Below, piece after piece: positions 17,151 to 24,169 of a stretch of DNA of 25,517 nucleotides; the stretch's first letter is position 1; the number at the start of each line of letters is the position of its first letter. Under the pieces are notes generated by a model. That model was not told the origin of the DNA and ran no database searches. It was given only the letters and a program-made list of their open reading frames with translations. Source of the DNA: CAZNER01 sp964572065 (GTDB lineage Bacteria > Patescibacteriota > Dojkabacteria > JAHIVN01); NCBI GenBank assembly GCA_964572065.1, contig CAZNER010000027.1, positions 1 to 25,517 on the forward strand. Direction: 5' to 3'. Made by a program: the position numbers and the translations under genes.

Positions 17151-19079
17151 ATGGCAGGTTTTTGGGATAGTTTTGGTCAATCTGATTATCAAGCAGTTGA
17201 AGACAACAGTACAGGCAGTCTTGCTGCACAGGTGGTTGCACACTATGGTATTTCTTGTGCTACTTCTAGTATAGGCGGTTCTTTGGCAGGATTAGATATT
17301 AAACATATGGATGCTATGCAGGTAATTAAAGTTTCTCTTTTGCAAGACTCTTTAAATCAATCCGGGCCTTATGAAATGTATTCTGATTATACGTCAACTT
17401 CACCAAGGGTGGAATTTAGAGAAGTAGGAGCTGGTGCTCCTGGTGGTGGTATAACTGATGTTTATTTTAGAGTGCAGTCAGCTACTTTTCAAGATAGATG
17501 TGCTGGTGTATTAGTTTATGGTCAAAAACCTTTAGCGAGAAGATCTGAGGGTTCATGGGAATCAGTTTTAACAGGAGCAAAAATTTATGATGTGACCGAT
17601 ATGATGACTAATTGTAACAGAGATAATTTTTCGTCTCATGCTGTTATAGTCTATCGTGATCCTCATTTAAATAGTTCTTATAATAATAATATAGATAATT
17701 TATATAATATAACAAGTCCGTATGAAAGTATAGTTGGATATGGAATAAGATTTGATACAGGTACTAATGATCCTTTTGTGACAGTAACTCATAGTAAATC
17801 TTCTAGTGTACCTGTATTAGTAGGAGAAAGTTTAGGTGCTTTGTATCGTAGACCTGTAGTTAATGCACCACCTAGTGAAGCAGAATGTTATACAGACGCT
17901 GATCATGGAGTTGAAGGAGGTATTCCCATTCCAGTAGATGATTTTTTAAGATTTGATTATGGTGAGTATAATCAAGATAATTTTATAAAAGTATCTAAAA
18001 TTTTTATATCTGGTAAGAAAATGGAAATTTGCGAAGGTAGACCTGCTAATGAAGCAGCAATGGAAGCATATTTAAGTGGTGATGAAAATGTACCTTGTGA
18101 AATATGGACATCTATAAGTGATACTGAAAGTAAATTAATACAATTAGAAGAGGGAGTACATTATGTAATTAATTATAAAGATGGTAATCCGGCAGTAGTT
18201 TTCGCTAATGGTGCCAAACAACATGATGGCGCTGAATATGGCGATGATGCTACATATAATGTTTATGGTAGTTGCGGATATGCTCAGAAGATGAATAATG
18301 GTCAGCCAATGATAGGTCAGCAAGGAACTATTCTTCCAATAGGCGGATCGGGTATTTTGGTTGAACAAATTTGGGCATTAGTAGATTTGGATACTCCATC
18401 TATAAATATAGTTGATCCTAATGGAAATGCCAGAGACATAGCTTCTGAAATTACTTATGAATTAATGCCGATTATTATAACAGATGAGCCTCCTCCAGTA
18501 GCTTTTAATGGTACATTGATAAATCAGAGTGATGGTATAGCGGATAATGATCCTACTACTGTCCAAGGTTCGTTTACAAACACTGCTATGGAACAAGTTT
18601 TGACTCAAATGGATGCTGGCGGCGGTATAAATTTAAGTATGTCTTTTTTGAGTTCATCTGAATGTGCGGGTTTATCTGATACTTTACATGATTACATAAA
18701 TTCAGATAATGGTACACAAACGGTTTATACATGTGGCCCTAATTGCAATCCTAAATTAGGCACCCCTGCTACAGGTGGGGTAATAAACGCTATTTCATAT
18801 CAATATACAGATAGTAATTCTTATATAGTTTCTGTCACAGTTAGTAATAAGTTAATAATGGATAATAATCTAGTGGGAATTAGTGGAGGACCATATCTCA
18901 AAAAGGTGGAAACAGTAACTGCCAGAGGTACTATCATAAGTGAATTAGGAAATCATGTTGATTATAGAGTAAGGATTGATGGGGTTGGTGAACATTTGGC
19001 AATAAATTGCCAGCCAGAAGTATTGAGGGTAGGAGATAAAGTAACCTGTACTTTACATAATAATCCAGTTGAGCAATAA
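17151..19079 (+). CDS. Probable tail-tip structural protein, 642 aa, family not recognised
   Basis: It is the first gene after the TMP, 16 bases downstream, with GGAGG at 17138-17142 and an 8-base spacer to ATG. The place right after a TMP usually belongs to distal tail or baseplate proteins. The sequence is beta-rich, Asn/Gly/Asp-rich, has no signal peptide or membrane helix, and holds 12 cysteines, including a TCGPNCNP cluster near residue 530. The last 50 residues (from VTARGTIISELGNHVDYRV to VLRVGDKVTCTL) look like a small beta-barrel, possibly OB-like, as found in tail hub and spike assemblies. I cannot name a family. The structural role is inferred from place and composition; the gene itself is certain. 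Confidence 0.85.
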   Translation: MAGFWDSFGQSDYQAVEDNSTGSLAAQVVAHYGISCATSSIGGSLAGLDIKHMDAMQVIKVSLLQDSLNQSGPYEMYSDYTSTSPRVEFREVGAGAPGGGITDVYFRVQSATFQDRCAGVLVYGQKPLARRSEGSWESVLTGAKIYDVTDMMTNCNRDNFSSHAVIVYRDPHLNSSYNNNIDNLYNITSPYESIVGYGIRFDTGTNDPFVTVTHSKSSSVPVLVGESLGALYRRPVVNAPPSEAECYTDADHGVEGGIPIPVDDFLRFDYGEYNQDNFIKVSKIFISGKKMEICEGRPANEAAMEAYLSGDENVPCEIWTSISDTESKLIQLEEGVHYVINYKDGNPAVVFANGAKQHDGAEYGDDATYNVYGSCGYAQKMNNGQPMIGQQGTILPIGGSGILVEQIWALVDLDTPSINIVDPNGNARDIASEITYELMPIIITDEPPPVAFNGTLINQSDGIADNDPTTVQGSFTNTAMEQVLTQMDAGGGINLSMSFLSSSECAGLSDTLHDYINSDNGTQTVYTCGPNCNPKLGTPATGGVINAISYQYTDSNSYIVSVTVSNKLIMDNNLVGISGGPYLKKVETVTARGTIISELGNHVDYRVRIDGVGEHLAINCQPEVLRVGDKVTCTLHNNPVEQ

Positions 19080-19080
19080 A

Positions 19081-19085
19081 GGAGG
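19081..19085 (+). promoter_or_regulatory. Ribosome binding site that supports a GTG start
   Basis: GGAGG lies directly after the TAA of the 642-aa gene and 8 bases before GTG at 19094. No ATG occurs in frame near it, and the hub-like similarity starts within the first 10 residues, so GTG is the likely start. Confidence 0.85.
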
Positions 19086-19093
19086 TTTATAAA

Positions 19094-19681
19094 GTGGCGA
19101 TTGATCAAGTGAGAGTTAGAGCGAGAATAAGTGTAGGGAGTATAAATGTATCTACTCCTTATATATTAAGCTTTAATGTTAATAAAGCTAGAGGTCAAGT
19201 AGGTACTTTTAGTGCTAAACTTAAAGTAAAAGGAAGTGTTTTAGCTAGTCAAATTATAGCGAGCGCAGTAAAGATAGAGGCTGGGGAGGATGGACCTAAT
19301 AATACTATATTTACAGGGATAGTTAAACATGTATCCATATCTCCATGTTGGGATGATCCTACTTATGTTAATATGGATATAAGCGGAGAAGATTGGCTGA
19401 GTTTATTACAAGGAAAAAAATACACAAGAAGAGTAACTGCTGATACAGCTTCTTGGGTTTCTATAGATGGTGTAGCTAGAAGAGGAGTTAGAAGTGGTAA
19501 ATTTAAGGCCAAGATGGTTGGAAAGATAGATGCTTTACACTCTGATATATTGAGTGAGACGGCTACTGTTCATACAAGTCCATTAGCTAGTCAAGGTAAT
19601 ATACCTGTGGCTAAAGCTCCTGAAGGTAAGACACCATTACCTACAGCAGCAGGAAGTAAAATTAAATCAAGCAGTACATAA
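19094..19681 (+). CDS. Baseplate hub-like tail protein (short), 195 aa
   Basis: The first 130 residues follow the pattern of the N-terminal beta domain of phage tail hub proteins (late-control gene D / gp27-like type): ILSFNVNKARGQVGTFSAKL, then an IFTGIVKHVSISPCW strand pair, then VNMDISGEDWLSLLQGKKY. In such families the F-x-G-x-V and D-x-x-x-x-L elements recur. Hub proteins are normally 350 residues or more. Here the protein stops after a low-complexity Pro/Ala/Lys/Ser tail (from about residue 165), so it is either a minimal hub or one half of a split hub. The translation start is GTG. It lies 14 bases after the preceding gene and 19 bases before the next. The hub assignment is tentative. 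Confidence 0.6.
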   Translation: MAIDQVRVRARISVGSINVSTPYILSFNVNKARGQVGTFSAKLKVKGSVLASQIIASAVKIEAGEDGPNNTIFTGIVKHVSISPCWDDPTYVNMDISGEDWLSLLQGKKYTRRVTADTASWVSIDGVARRGVRSGKFKAKMVGKIDALHSDILSETATVHTSPLASQGNIPVAKAPEGKTPLPTAAGSKIKSSST

Positions 19682-19690
19682 ATAATTTTT

Positions 19691-19695
19691 GGAGG
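19691..19695 (+). promoter_or_regulatory. Ribosome binding site deciding the start of the 135-aa gene
   Basis: GGAGG followed by AAGAA sits just before ATG 19701. An in-frame TTG at 19689 lies on the other side of this site and would place the SD inside the coding region, so ATG is preferred. Confidence 0.88.
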
Positions 19696-19700
19696 AAGAA

Positions 19701-20108
19701 ATGGCTACAGATACTTATACATCACAAGTTGCAGTTTATTTAATACCGGGAATGTATGCAGATTTTTGGATACCTATAGATCCTAATAATAATTTAGCGA
19801 TGTTTCCCACAAGAGCAACGGAGTTAACAGTAAATGGTGTACCTCATCCAGTCAAAAATGGATTTTTTGTAGAAAATGAGGAAGTTGGAGAAATAACAAA
19901 AGAGCTAACAGATGGCAAATTTGGAGTTGAGTATTGGCATAAAAAGCCAGAAGAAAACTCAATATGGTTTATATCCGCTGATCCAGCTGTTAAAGTTCTT
20001 TTTAGTGTATTAGCAGTACCAATTCATGACCACTCATCTATTGTACAAGGTGGTCCTGCGTATGGAACATATTTTAGTGATGATATAGAAGCCGGAGGAG
20101 GAGAATAA
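19701..20108 (+). CDS. Small tail protein with C-terminal HDH motif, 135 aa
   Basis: A beta-rich protein with no signal or membrane segment. Residues 15-100 hold strands (YLIPGMYADFWIPI, FFVENEEVGEI, SIWFISADP). Near the C terminus comes VPIHDHSSIVQGGP (H109, H111), then YGTYFSDD and an acidic Gly-rich end. H-x-H pairs are used to bind metal in some phage fibre and spike tips, so a structural metal site is possible but not shown. It ends 1 base before the next ATG, and its GGAGGAGG-rich final codons double as the next gene's ribosome site, so the two are likely translationally coupled. The family is not recognised; a tail-tip role is inferred from context. Confidence 0.78.
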   Translation: MATDTYTSQVAVYLIPGMYADFWIPIDPNNNLAMFPTRATELTVNGVPHPVKNGFFVENEEVGEITKELTDGKFGVEYWHKKPEENSIWFISADPAVKVLFSVLAVPIHDHSSIVQGGPAYGTYFSDDIEAGGGE

Positions 20109-20109
20109 A

Positions 20110-20691
20110 ATGGCAGGATGTTGTCAATTAGTAGGTGATTTAGATCTAAGTTTAACCGGATGTGTTACTTCGATAAATGTAAGTAGCAGTACAGAGATAA
20201 TAGATGTTTGTTCTCCGCCGCGACTAGGACCTACGGTGGGGAACGTTTCTGTTGCTGGTTATGCTGAAAATGATATATATGTTGGATGTCCTGTACAAGC
20301 TGGAGTTTCTATAAATTGGGTTAGAAGATATGATTGTGTTAATGATAAATTATATTTAATTCACTCAGGTGAAGGACTGTCTTTTATTTCAGGGCCGGGC
20401 GAAAGTCTAGGATATGTAAGTATGAATGGTAGTATAGGTAGAAGTTACCCTATAATAAATGCTAGTGCAGGTTCTGGTCCCACTGGAGTTTATATGAAGA
20501 CAGATAGGAGGGATGGGTATGGTATGAGCTATTCAGGAGATATTTTGACGTTTAATACATCAAACAGTTTAGTTTTTTCTAACTTTGGTGTTGGTGAAGG
20601 CCCAATGTATTTACAGAGTTTTAATCTGGACGCACAGCCTGGACAAGTTCCTACTGTATCATATTCGTTTTTATTTACTATTACAACGTAA
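20110..20691 (+). CDS. Cysteine-containing beta-rich virion protein, 193 aa
   Basis: The ATG lies 1 base after the previous TAA, with the SD (GGAGGAGG) inside the upstream gene. The protein opens MAGCCQLVGDLDLSLTGC and has cysteines at 4, 5, 18, 34, 60 and 76, all in the first half. The second half is Gly/Ser-rich beta and ends QPGQVPTVSYSFLFTI, a strand pattern like tail tube or tail-tip proteins. Tandem stops TAATAA close the gene. The first half can be lined up with the 212-aa gene at 21555 (C-x-x-S-[IV]-N, later Y-A-[ED], then [AV]-S-[IV]), suggesting paralogues. No family is recognised. Function as a structural tail component is inferred. Confidence 0.78.
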   Translation: MAGCCQLVGDLDLSLTGCVTSINVSSSTEIIDVCSPPRLGPTVGNVSVAGYAENDIYVGCPVQAGVSINWVRRYDCVNDKLYLIHSGEGLSFISGPGESLGYVSMNGSIGRSYPIINASAGSGPTGVYMKTDRRDGYGMSYSGDILTFNTSNSLVFSNFGVGEGPMYLQSFNLDAQPGQVPTVSYSFLFTITT

Positions 20692-20709
20692 TAAATAGGG
20701 GGAAGATTT

Positions 20710-21045
20710 ATGGCTTATAATATAGTTATAGATGGATCATCAGCTAATTGGAAAAAGGAAGGAGCTTCTTATACTGGAAGCCAATATAAATTAAGAGCAG
20801 GGCCTCCTATGCCTATAACTAGTGGAGGGTTTAAGTTACACACTTTTATGGCGGAAGTTGCTACTGTTGTAACTCAACCTTGTGTTGAAACATTACCTGG
20901 TAGTGAGCAATTTAGAGGTCAAGGTGGTAGTTATATATCAGCTAATTTCTCTAGACTTAATATAAAAGGTGGAAATACTTTTCAAGGCAGAATAGTTAAA
21001 GATTTAACATATGTAGAAGAAGGAAGTGTCTTTACATATAGTTAA
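20710..21045 (+). CDS. Small hypothetical tail protein, 111 aa
   Basis: The ATG follows a purine-rich site, AGGGGGA (20697-20703). It opens MAYNIVIDGSSANWKKEG, contains one cysteine (TQPCVETLPG) and ends with strands around SRLNIKGGNTFQGRIVKDL. It is soluble, with no coiled coil. The GG-x-TF-x-G-x-[IV] motif near the end is also in the next gene (GGQTFRGYV), which hints that the two small proteins share a fold or pack against each other. It sits in a run of tail genes with short spacing. I do not recognise a family. Confidence 0.72.
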   Translation: MAYNIVIDGSSANWKKEGASYTGSQYKLRAGPPMPITSGGFKLHTFMAEVATVVTQPCVETLPGSEQFRGQGGSYISANFSRLNIKGGNTFQGRIVKDLTYVEEGSVFTYS

Positions 21046-21046
21046 T

Positions 21047-21051
21047 AGGAG
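21047..21051 (+). promoter_or_regulatory. Ribosome binding site deciding the start of the 76-aa gene
   Basis: AGGAG ends on the first base of an in-frame GTG (21051), so that GTG cannot be served by it. ATG at 21060 is 8 bases away and is the better start. Confidence 0.8.
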
Positions 21052-21059
21052 TGTATGAA

Positions 21060-21290
21060 ATGGCAGCATTTATAGAATGTACATCATTAAATTTTTCTTA
21101 TGACATTATGGGATTAGTTACTGTTACTTATACTATGGTACATGATAGCGACGATTTAATAGTAGCTAGTCAAGTTACGGCCGGCGGCCAAACTTTTAGA
21201 GGATATGTTATGGATGCTTCTATGAATGCTATTCCTAATACTCAAGGTTGGTTTGAAACTCATGTGACAATGATTGCTACAACTAATTAA
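21060..21290 (+). CDS. Small beta-rich hypothetical tail protein, 76 aa
   Basis: The protein opens MAAFIECTSLNFSYDIMG and is mostly strands (LVTVTYTMVHDSDDLIVAS), followed by GGQTFRGYVMDAS and a Trp/Phe-containing end (QGWFETHVTMIA). Its length and strand content suit a minor tail-tip part. The GG-x-TF-x-G motif is shared with the upstream 111-aa protein. It lies 14 bases after that gene and 11 before the next. No family is recognised; function unknown. Confidence 0.75.
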   Translation: MAAFIECTSLNFSYDIMGLVTVTYTMVHDSDDLIVASQVTAGGQTFRGYVMDASMNAIPNTQGWFETHVTMIATTN

Positions 21291-21301
21291 GGAGACGGAA
21301 T

Positions 21302-21505
21302 ATGGCATGTAGAGGATGTGGAAAAAGTAAAAGGGTAGATCCTAAAACTGTAAAGAAAAACGAAGTAATGGGCGGATATGGTCATTTAACTGATCGACAA
21401 ATCCGCGCCAGGTTAGAAGTATATAAGAAAAAGTATTGTAAAGATTGTGATAAACGCTACGAATGCGATTACAAGATGTATCTGAATTGTAAGAAAAATA
21501 AATAA
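21302..21505 (+). CDS. Small zinc-finger-like cysteine-rich protein, 67 aa
   Basis: The SD GGAG (21291-21294) sits right after the previous stop. The protein is basic (many Lys/Arg) and has two C-x-x-C pairs, CRGC at 3-6 and CKDC at 46-49, plus C55 and C63 in YECDYKMYLNC. Four to six cysteines in this spacing suggest one zinc-ribbon site, possibly two. Between the pairs is a helix (HLTDRQIRARLEVYKKKY). It may be a regulator, a DNA- or RNA-binding protein, or an assembly factor carried in the tail operon. Its basic charge sets it apart from its neutral or acidic neighbours. The role is unknown. Confidence 0.8.
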   Translation: MACRGCGKSKRVDPKTVKKNEVMGGYGHLTDRQIRARLEVYKKKYCKDCDKRYECDYKMYLNCKKNK

Positions 21506-21510
21506 AGTAA

Positions 21511-21548
21511 CCTTAGTAATAATAGAGGAATCACTTGATTAAGGAGGG
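21511..21548 (+). promoter_or_regulatory. Possible stem sequestering the Shine-Dalgarno of the 212-aa gene
   Basis: This is the longest gap in the window (49 bases). CCTTA at 21511-21515 is complementary to TAAGG at 21540-21544, which overlaps the strong SD AGGAGGG (21542-21548). Pairing would hide part of the SD. A five-base stem with a 24-base loop is weak, so this is only a candidate. No convincing -35/-10 promoter or terminator is visible here. Confidence 0.25.
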
Positions 21549-21554
21549 TTTATA

Positions 21555-22193
21555 ATGAGCATTGTTATAGGAGCCGGAACGACTGTTACATTTAGTCCAG
21601 GTGCCTGTGCGGTTTCTGTTAACTGGGGATATAATCCAAATCCACAAAGATTATATTGCCTTGGTAGTTGGACTCCATGGTCAACAATACAGAAACCTAC
21701 AGAGACTTTGAATATTACTGTTTATGCTGATGGCACTGGATCTCATAGTGTGCAACCTACAAATGCTTGTGCTAATGCCAATCAAATTTCCGCTTCAGTT
21801 GCGGCTACAATTTGTGGAACTCCTGTTGCTGATGTATCTGGAAATTGGTTTGTTACCGGTTATAATTATAATAAAGAAGACCCAATAGGTCCAGGTCAAG
21901 AAAGTTGGAGTTTAACAAAATGGGTTGCTGGAGGGGGCACACCAGCACCTACCTATGTTATTAGAGGTATAGCTGAGGGTCAAGCCTCTCATGAGAGTGG
22001 AGTAGTAAATGCTGGAATAACTTTTACAGGTACTCCGACACAAGCTACTACAGGAAATGTGTCGGCTGGTTCTATAGGCCGAGCGTATACAACGTATGTA
22101 GGAACAGTTATTACAATAGGTGGAGGTACTGGTCTTGCTGGAGAGACAGGTAATGGTAGTGTTTCTGTGCCATATACACCTTTATGGTTATAA
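21555..22193 (+). CDS. Beta-rich Gly/Thr-rich virion protein, 212 aa
   Basis: It has a strong SD (AAGGAGGG) and an ATG start. The first half holds Trp, Tyr and Cys residues (CAVSVNWGYNPNPQ, YCLGSWTPWS, NACANANQ, ATICG). The second half, from about residue 130, is a low-charge Gly/Thr/Ala/Val-rich beta region (GVVNAGITFTGTPTQATTGN, VITIGGGTG) ending PYTPLWL. Such halves are usual in fibre or tail-tip proteins exposed on the virion. Partial alignment with the 193-aa gene at 20110 suggests a distant paralogue. It has no signal peptide. No family is recognised. Confidence 0.78.
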   Translation: MSIVIGAGTTVTFSPGACAVSVNWGYNPNPQRLYCLGSWTPWSTIQKPTETLNITVYADGTGSHSVQPTNACANANQISASVAATICGTPVADVSGNWFVTGYNYNKEDPIGPGQESWSLTKWVAGGGTPAPTYVIRGIAEGQASHESGVVNAGITFTGTPTQATTGNVSAGSIGRAYTTYVGTVITIGGGTGLAGETGNGSVSVPYTPLWL

Positions 22194-22204
22194 GGAGATG
22201 AATT

Positions 22205-22636
22205 ATGGAGAAATTTTCATTCGGCCCGGAAAAATATAAACTTGAGCTTCATTGGGCAGAAGCTATTTATAATACAGAAGGAGTTTGTGATTTGAAAGAA
22301 GCATATTTTTCTGGACCTGCTTTAGCTGATGCTGAAAAGGTTCAGGATAATGATTATATTATGTTAGATTTTTATTCACAATATCTTGTATTAGTTAGCA
22401 ATGTATATGTAGGAAAATTATCTTGGGGAAAGGTTACATATAGCGGTAGAACTATAAAATTATCTGACGCTAAGATAACCCACGATACTGAATTAAATAA
22501 AGTTCCAAAGTTGGGAAGTAAAGATTATTTATTAATAGACACCAGTAATCATGAAAGGGAATTACATAATCTTAATTTACTTTATAAGACATATGTAGTT
22601 AATGAGCTTGGAGAATTATATAATTTTAGGAGTTAA
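22205..22636 (+). CDS. Hypothetical tail-region protein, 143 aa
   Basis: The SD overlaps the stop of the preceding gene (TAAGGAG), with ATG at 22205. The protein is Tyr/Leu/Lys-rich, with a mixed alpha/beta look: KYKLELHWAEAIYN, DYIMLDFYSQYLVLVSNVYV, and a C-terminal helix (ERELHNLNLLYKTYVVNELG). It has a single cysteine and no membrane segment. It has fewer Gly/Thr beta repeats than its neighbours, so it could be an assembly factor and not a virion part. I do not recognise it. Confidence 0.75.
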   Translation: MEKFSFGPEKYKLELHWAEAIYNTEGVCDLKEAYFSGPALADAEKVQDNDYIMLDFYSQYLVLVSNVYVGKLSWGKVTYSGRTIKLSDAKITHDTELNKVPKLGSKDYLLIDTSNHERELHNLNLLYKTYVVNELGELYNFRS

Positions 22637-22639
22637 TTT

Positions 22640-23149
22640 ATGAGACGAAGATGTGGACCTGACTGTGTTACAATTGTATCTGGAACTAATAGGGATAAAT
22701 GGGATTATGTAAGGGGTCTTTATTTTGAGATTTATAGTCTTCCAGATCCTAGAGAAGTTAGTGATCCTGCTAGGATAGCTGAAGAGGCTGCTATGACTGC
22801 ATTGTTTACTTCTGAAGAAGCAGCTTGGTTAGCTAATTATTCTAGCACGCCTTTCGAATACTGGTTACAATGGAAGTATGAACGAGGAACAGAAGTTTAT
22901 GGAAATCTTCCACAACATAAAGTTAGTGAGCATGAAGGACATACCTTTGTTCCATGTCCTTATTCTACAGAATGCAGTGATTTAAGATCTGAACATTTGT
23001 TAGGTTCTGTTCCTACTAAGGTTACTCATACGGTAGATGGTATAACGCATTATATGGTTACCGCTCAAAGCGGAAAATGGGGATTTATGTGTATGTATGA
23101 CGGTTGTCCATATTATTTGTCAACCGGCGAAAGATATTTTTATTGTTAA
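22640..23149 (+). CDS. Cysteine-rich hypothetical protein, 169 aa
   Basis: The start lies 3 bases after the previous TAA, with its SD (AGGAG) inside the upstream gene. It opens MRRRCGPDCVTIVSG, with a C-x-x-x-C pair, and has more paired cysteines later: CPYSTEC, CMYDGC and a C-terminal Cys. His residues lie among them (KVSEHEGHTFVPC). Two metal sites or several disulphides are possible. The middle is helical and acidic (DPARIAEEAAMTALFTSEEA). Together with the 67-aa gene it makes a second metal-binding candidate in this operon. Function unknown. Confidence 0.77.
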   Translation: MRRRCGPDCVTIVSGTNRDKWDYVRGLYFEIYSLPDPREVSDPARIAEEAAMTALFTSEEAAWLANYSSTPFEYWLQWKYERGTEVYGNLPQHKVSEHEGHTFVPCPYSTECSDLRSEHLLGSVPTKVTHTVDGITHYMVTAQSGKWGFMCMYDGCPYYLSTGERYFYC

Positions 23150-23172
23150 AATTATATAGGAGGTATTAAAAC

Positions 23173-24153
23173 ATGGCTTTAAATATAAGCACACAAGATT
23201 TAGAAAATTATCCTGGAAATGTGAAGACAGTTACTGTTGATCAAGCACAAATAGTGCCAACAGGTTTTGAAGGTGATGAGCAGTTTGTTCTTAAGTTTTC
23301 TACTACTGCCTATAGTGATAATACTAATAACACCGCTATACAGGATATTTATGTTACTAATATTAAGACTGGTTGGTGTAAGAGCTCTGGGTTTGCCGGC
23401 TCGGGCGGAAAATTCGATTTAGATTCTACTCATAATAAATTGAATGTTAAAATAGATAACAGCGCCACTACAAGTGGTATAGGTAGTGGTTATTATGAAA
23501 TTACATTAGATTATAATCAAGATGAAACTCCTGTATCAGGTAATACCATAGCGGCAGATATGGAAGAAAAAATAAGAGCTTTAACATTAGATACAGTAGA
23601 TACTGGTTTTTCTTTATCATATATAAATGCTTCTGTCGAATATCTCGATGGTAAGTTTTATATAGTTTCTGGAAGTGTTAGTGAATATCATACTGGTAGT
23701 AATAGAAGTTCAGTAAAAGTGTTGCCTGGTTCTACTAATGATTGTTCTAAAGAATTAGGCTTTGACTTAACAATAGATAGTGAGGCATTGGCTGGTATTT
23801 CTATTAAAGAATCTTATATTACTGCTAATTATACAACTGATACTACACCTTTGACAATTGCTGCAGGTACTAGTGTAGACGAAGGTGATTGTTTAATGAT
23901 AACAGATGGTACAAATACTGATTATTTTACTGCACTATCAGGTACTACAGATACAAGTGTTGCTGTTCCTACTAGTGGTAATAATAGTTTTGTTGGTATA
24001 GCGCATAGTTATACTACAGCAAGCGGTGCAAGAGTTCAGATTCTTAGGCAGCAAGATCCTGAAGGAGCTCCTTCCGCTTGGTATACTAATGTAGATAGTA
24101 TAACTCGTTGGGGAATTAAGTCGGTTGTAAATCAGATTGACTATTCAAGTTAA
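23173..24153 (+). CDS. Probable tail or fibre-associated structural protein, 326 aa
   Basis: AGGAGG (23158-23163) precedes the ATG by 9 bases. The protein is acidic, with Thr/Ser/Asn/Asp-rich beta content. Residues 75-200 hold repeated strand-turn units (GSGYYEITLDYNQDETPVSG, ADMEEKIRAL, FYIVSGSVSEY, KVLPGSTNDCSKELGFDL) of the kind seen in tail sheath, fibre and adhesin-like domains. A Thr-rich region (about 215-290) follows, then a helix with W-Y and R-W-G near the end. The N-terminal stretch (VKTVTVDQAQIVPTGFEG) resembles that of the next gene (VVKCGITFEQVTPKGIEG), so the two may share a docking element. A structural role is likely from context; the family is not identified. Confidence 0.75.
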   Translation: MALNISTQDLENYPGNVKTVTVDQAQIVPTGFEGDEQFVLKFSTTAYSDNTNNTAIQDIYVTNIKTGWCKSSGFAGSGGKFDLDSTHNKLNVKIDNSATTSGIGSGYYEITLDYNQDETPVSGNTIAADMEEKIRALTLDTVDTGFSLSYINASVEYLDGKFYIVSGSVSEYHTGSNRSSVKVLPGSTNDCSKELGFDLTIDSEALAGISIKESYITANYTTDTTPLTIAAGTSVDEGDCLMITDGTNTDYFTALSGTTDTSVAVPTSGNNSFVGIAHSYTTASGARVQILRQQDPEGAPSAWYTNVDSITRWGIKSVVNQIDYSS

Positions 24154-24169
24154 ATTTAGAGGTATTTAA

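Noticed and set aside
19689..19691. TTG at 19689 as start of the HDH-motif gene
   Set aside because: The strong GGAGG lies downstream of it and points to ATG 19701.
21051..21053. GTG at 21051 as start of the 76-aa gene
   Set aside because: It overlaps the AGGAG site that serves ATG 21060.
21535..21556. TTGATT ... TATAAT as a promoter before the 212-aa gene
   Set aside because: The spacing is about 10 bases instead of about 17, and the TATAAT overlaps the start codon.
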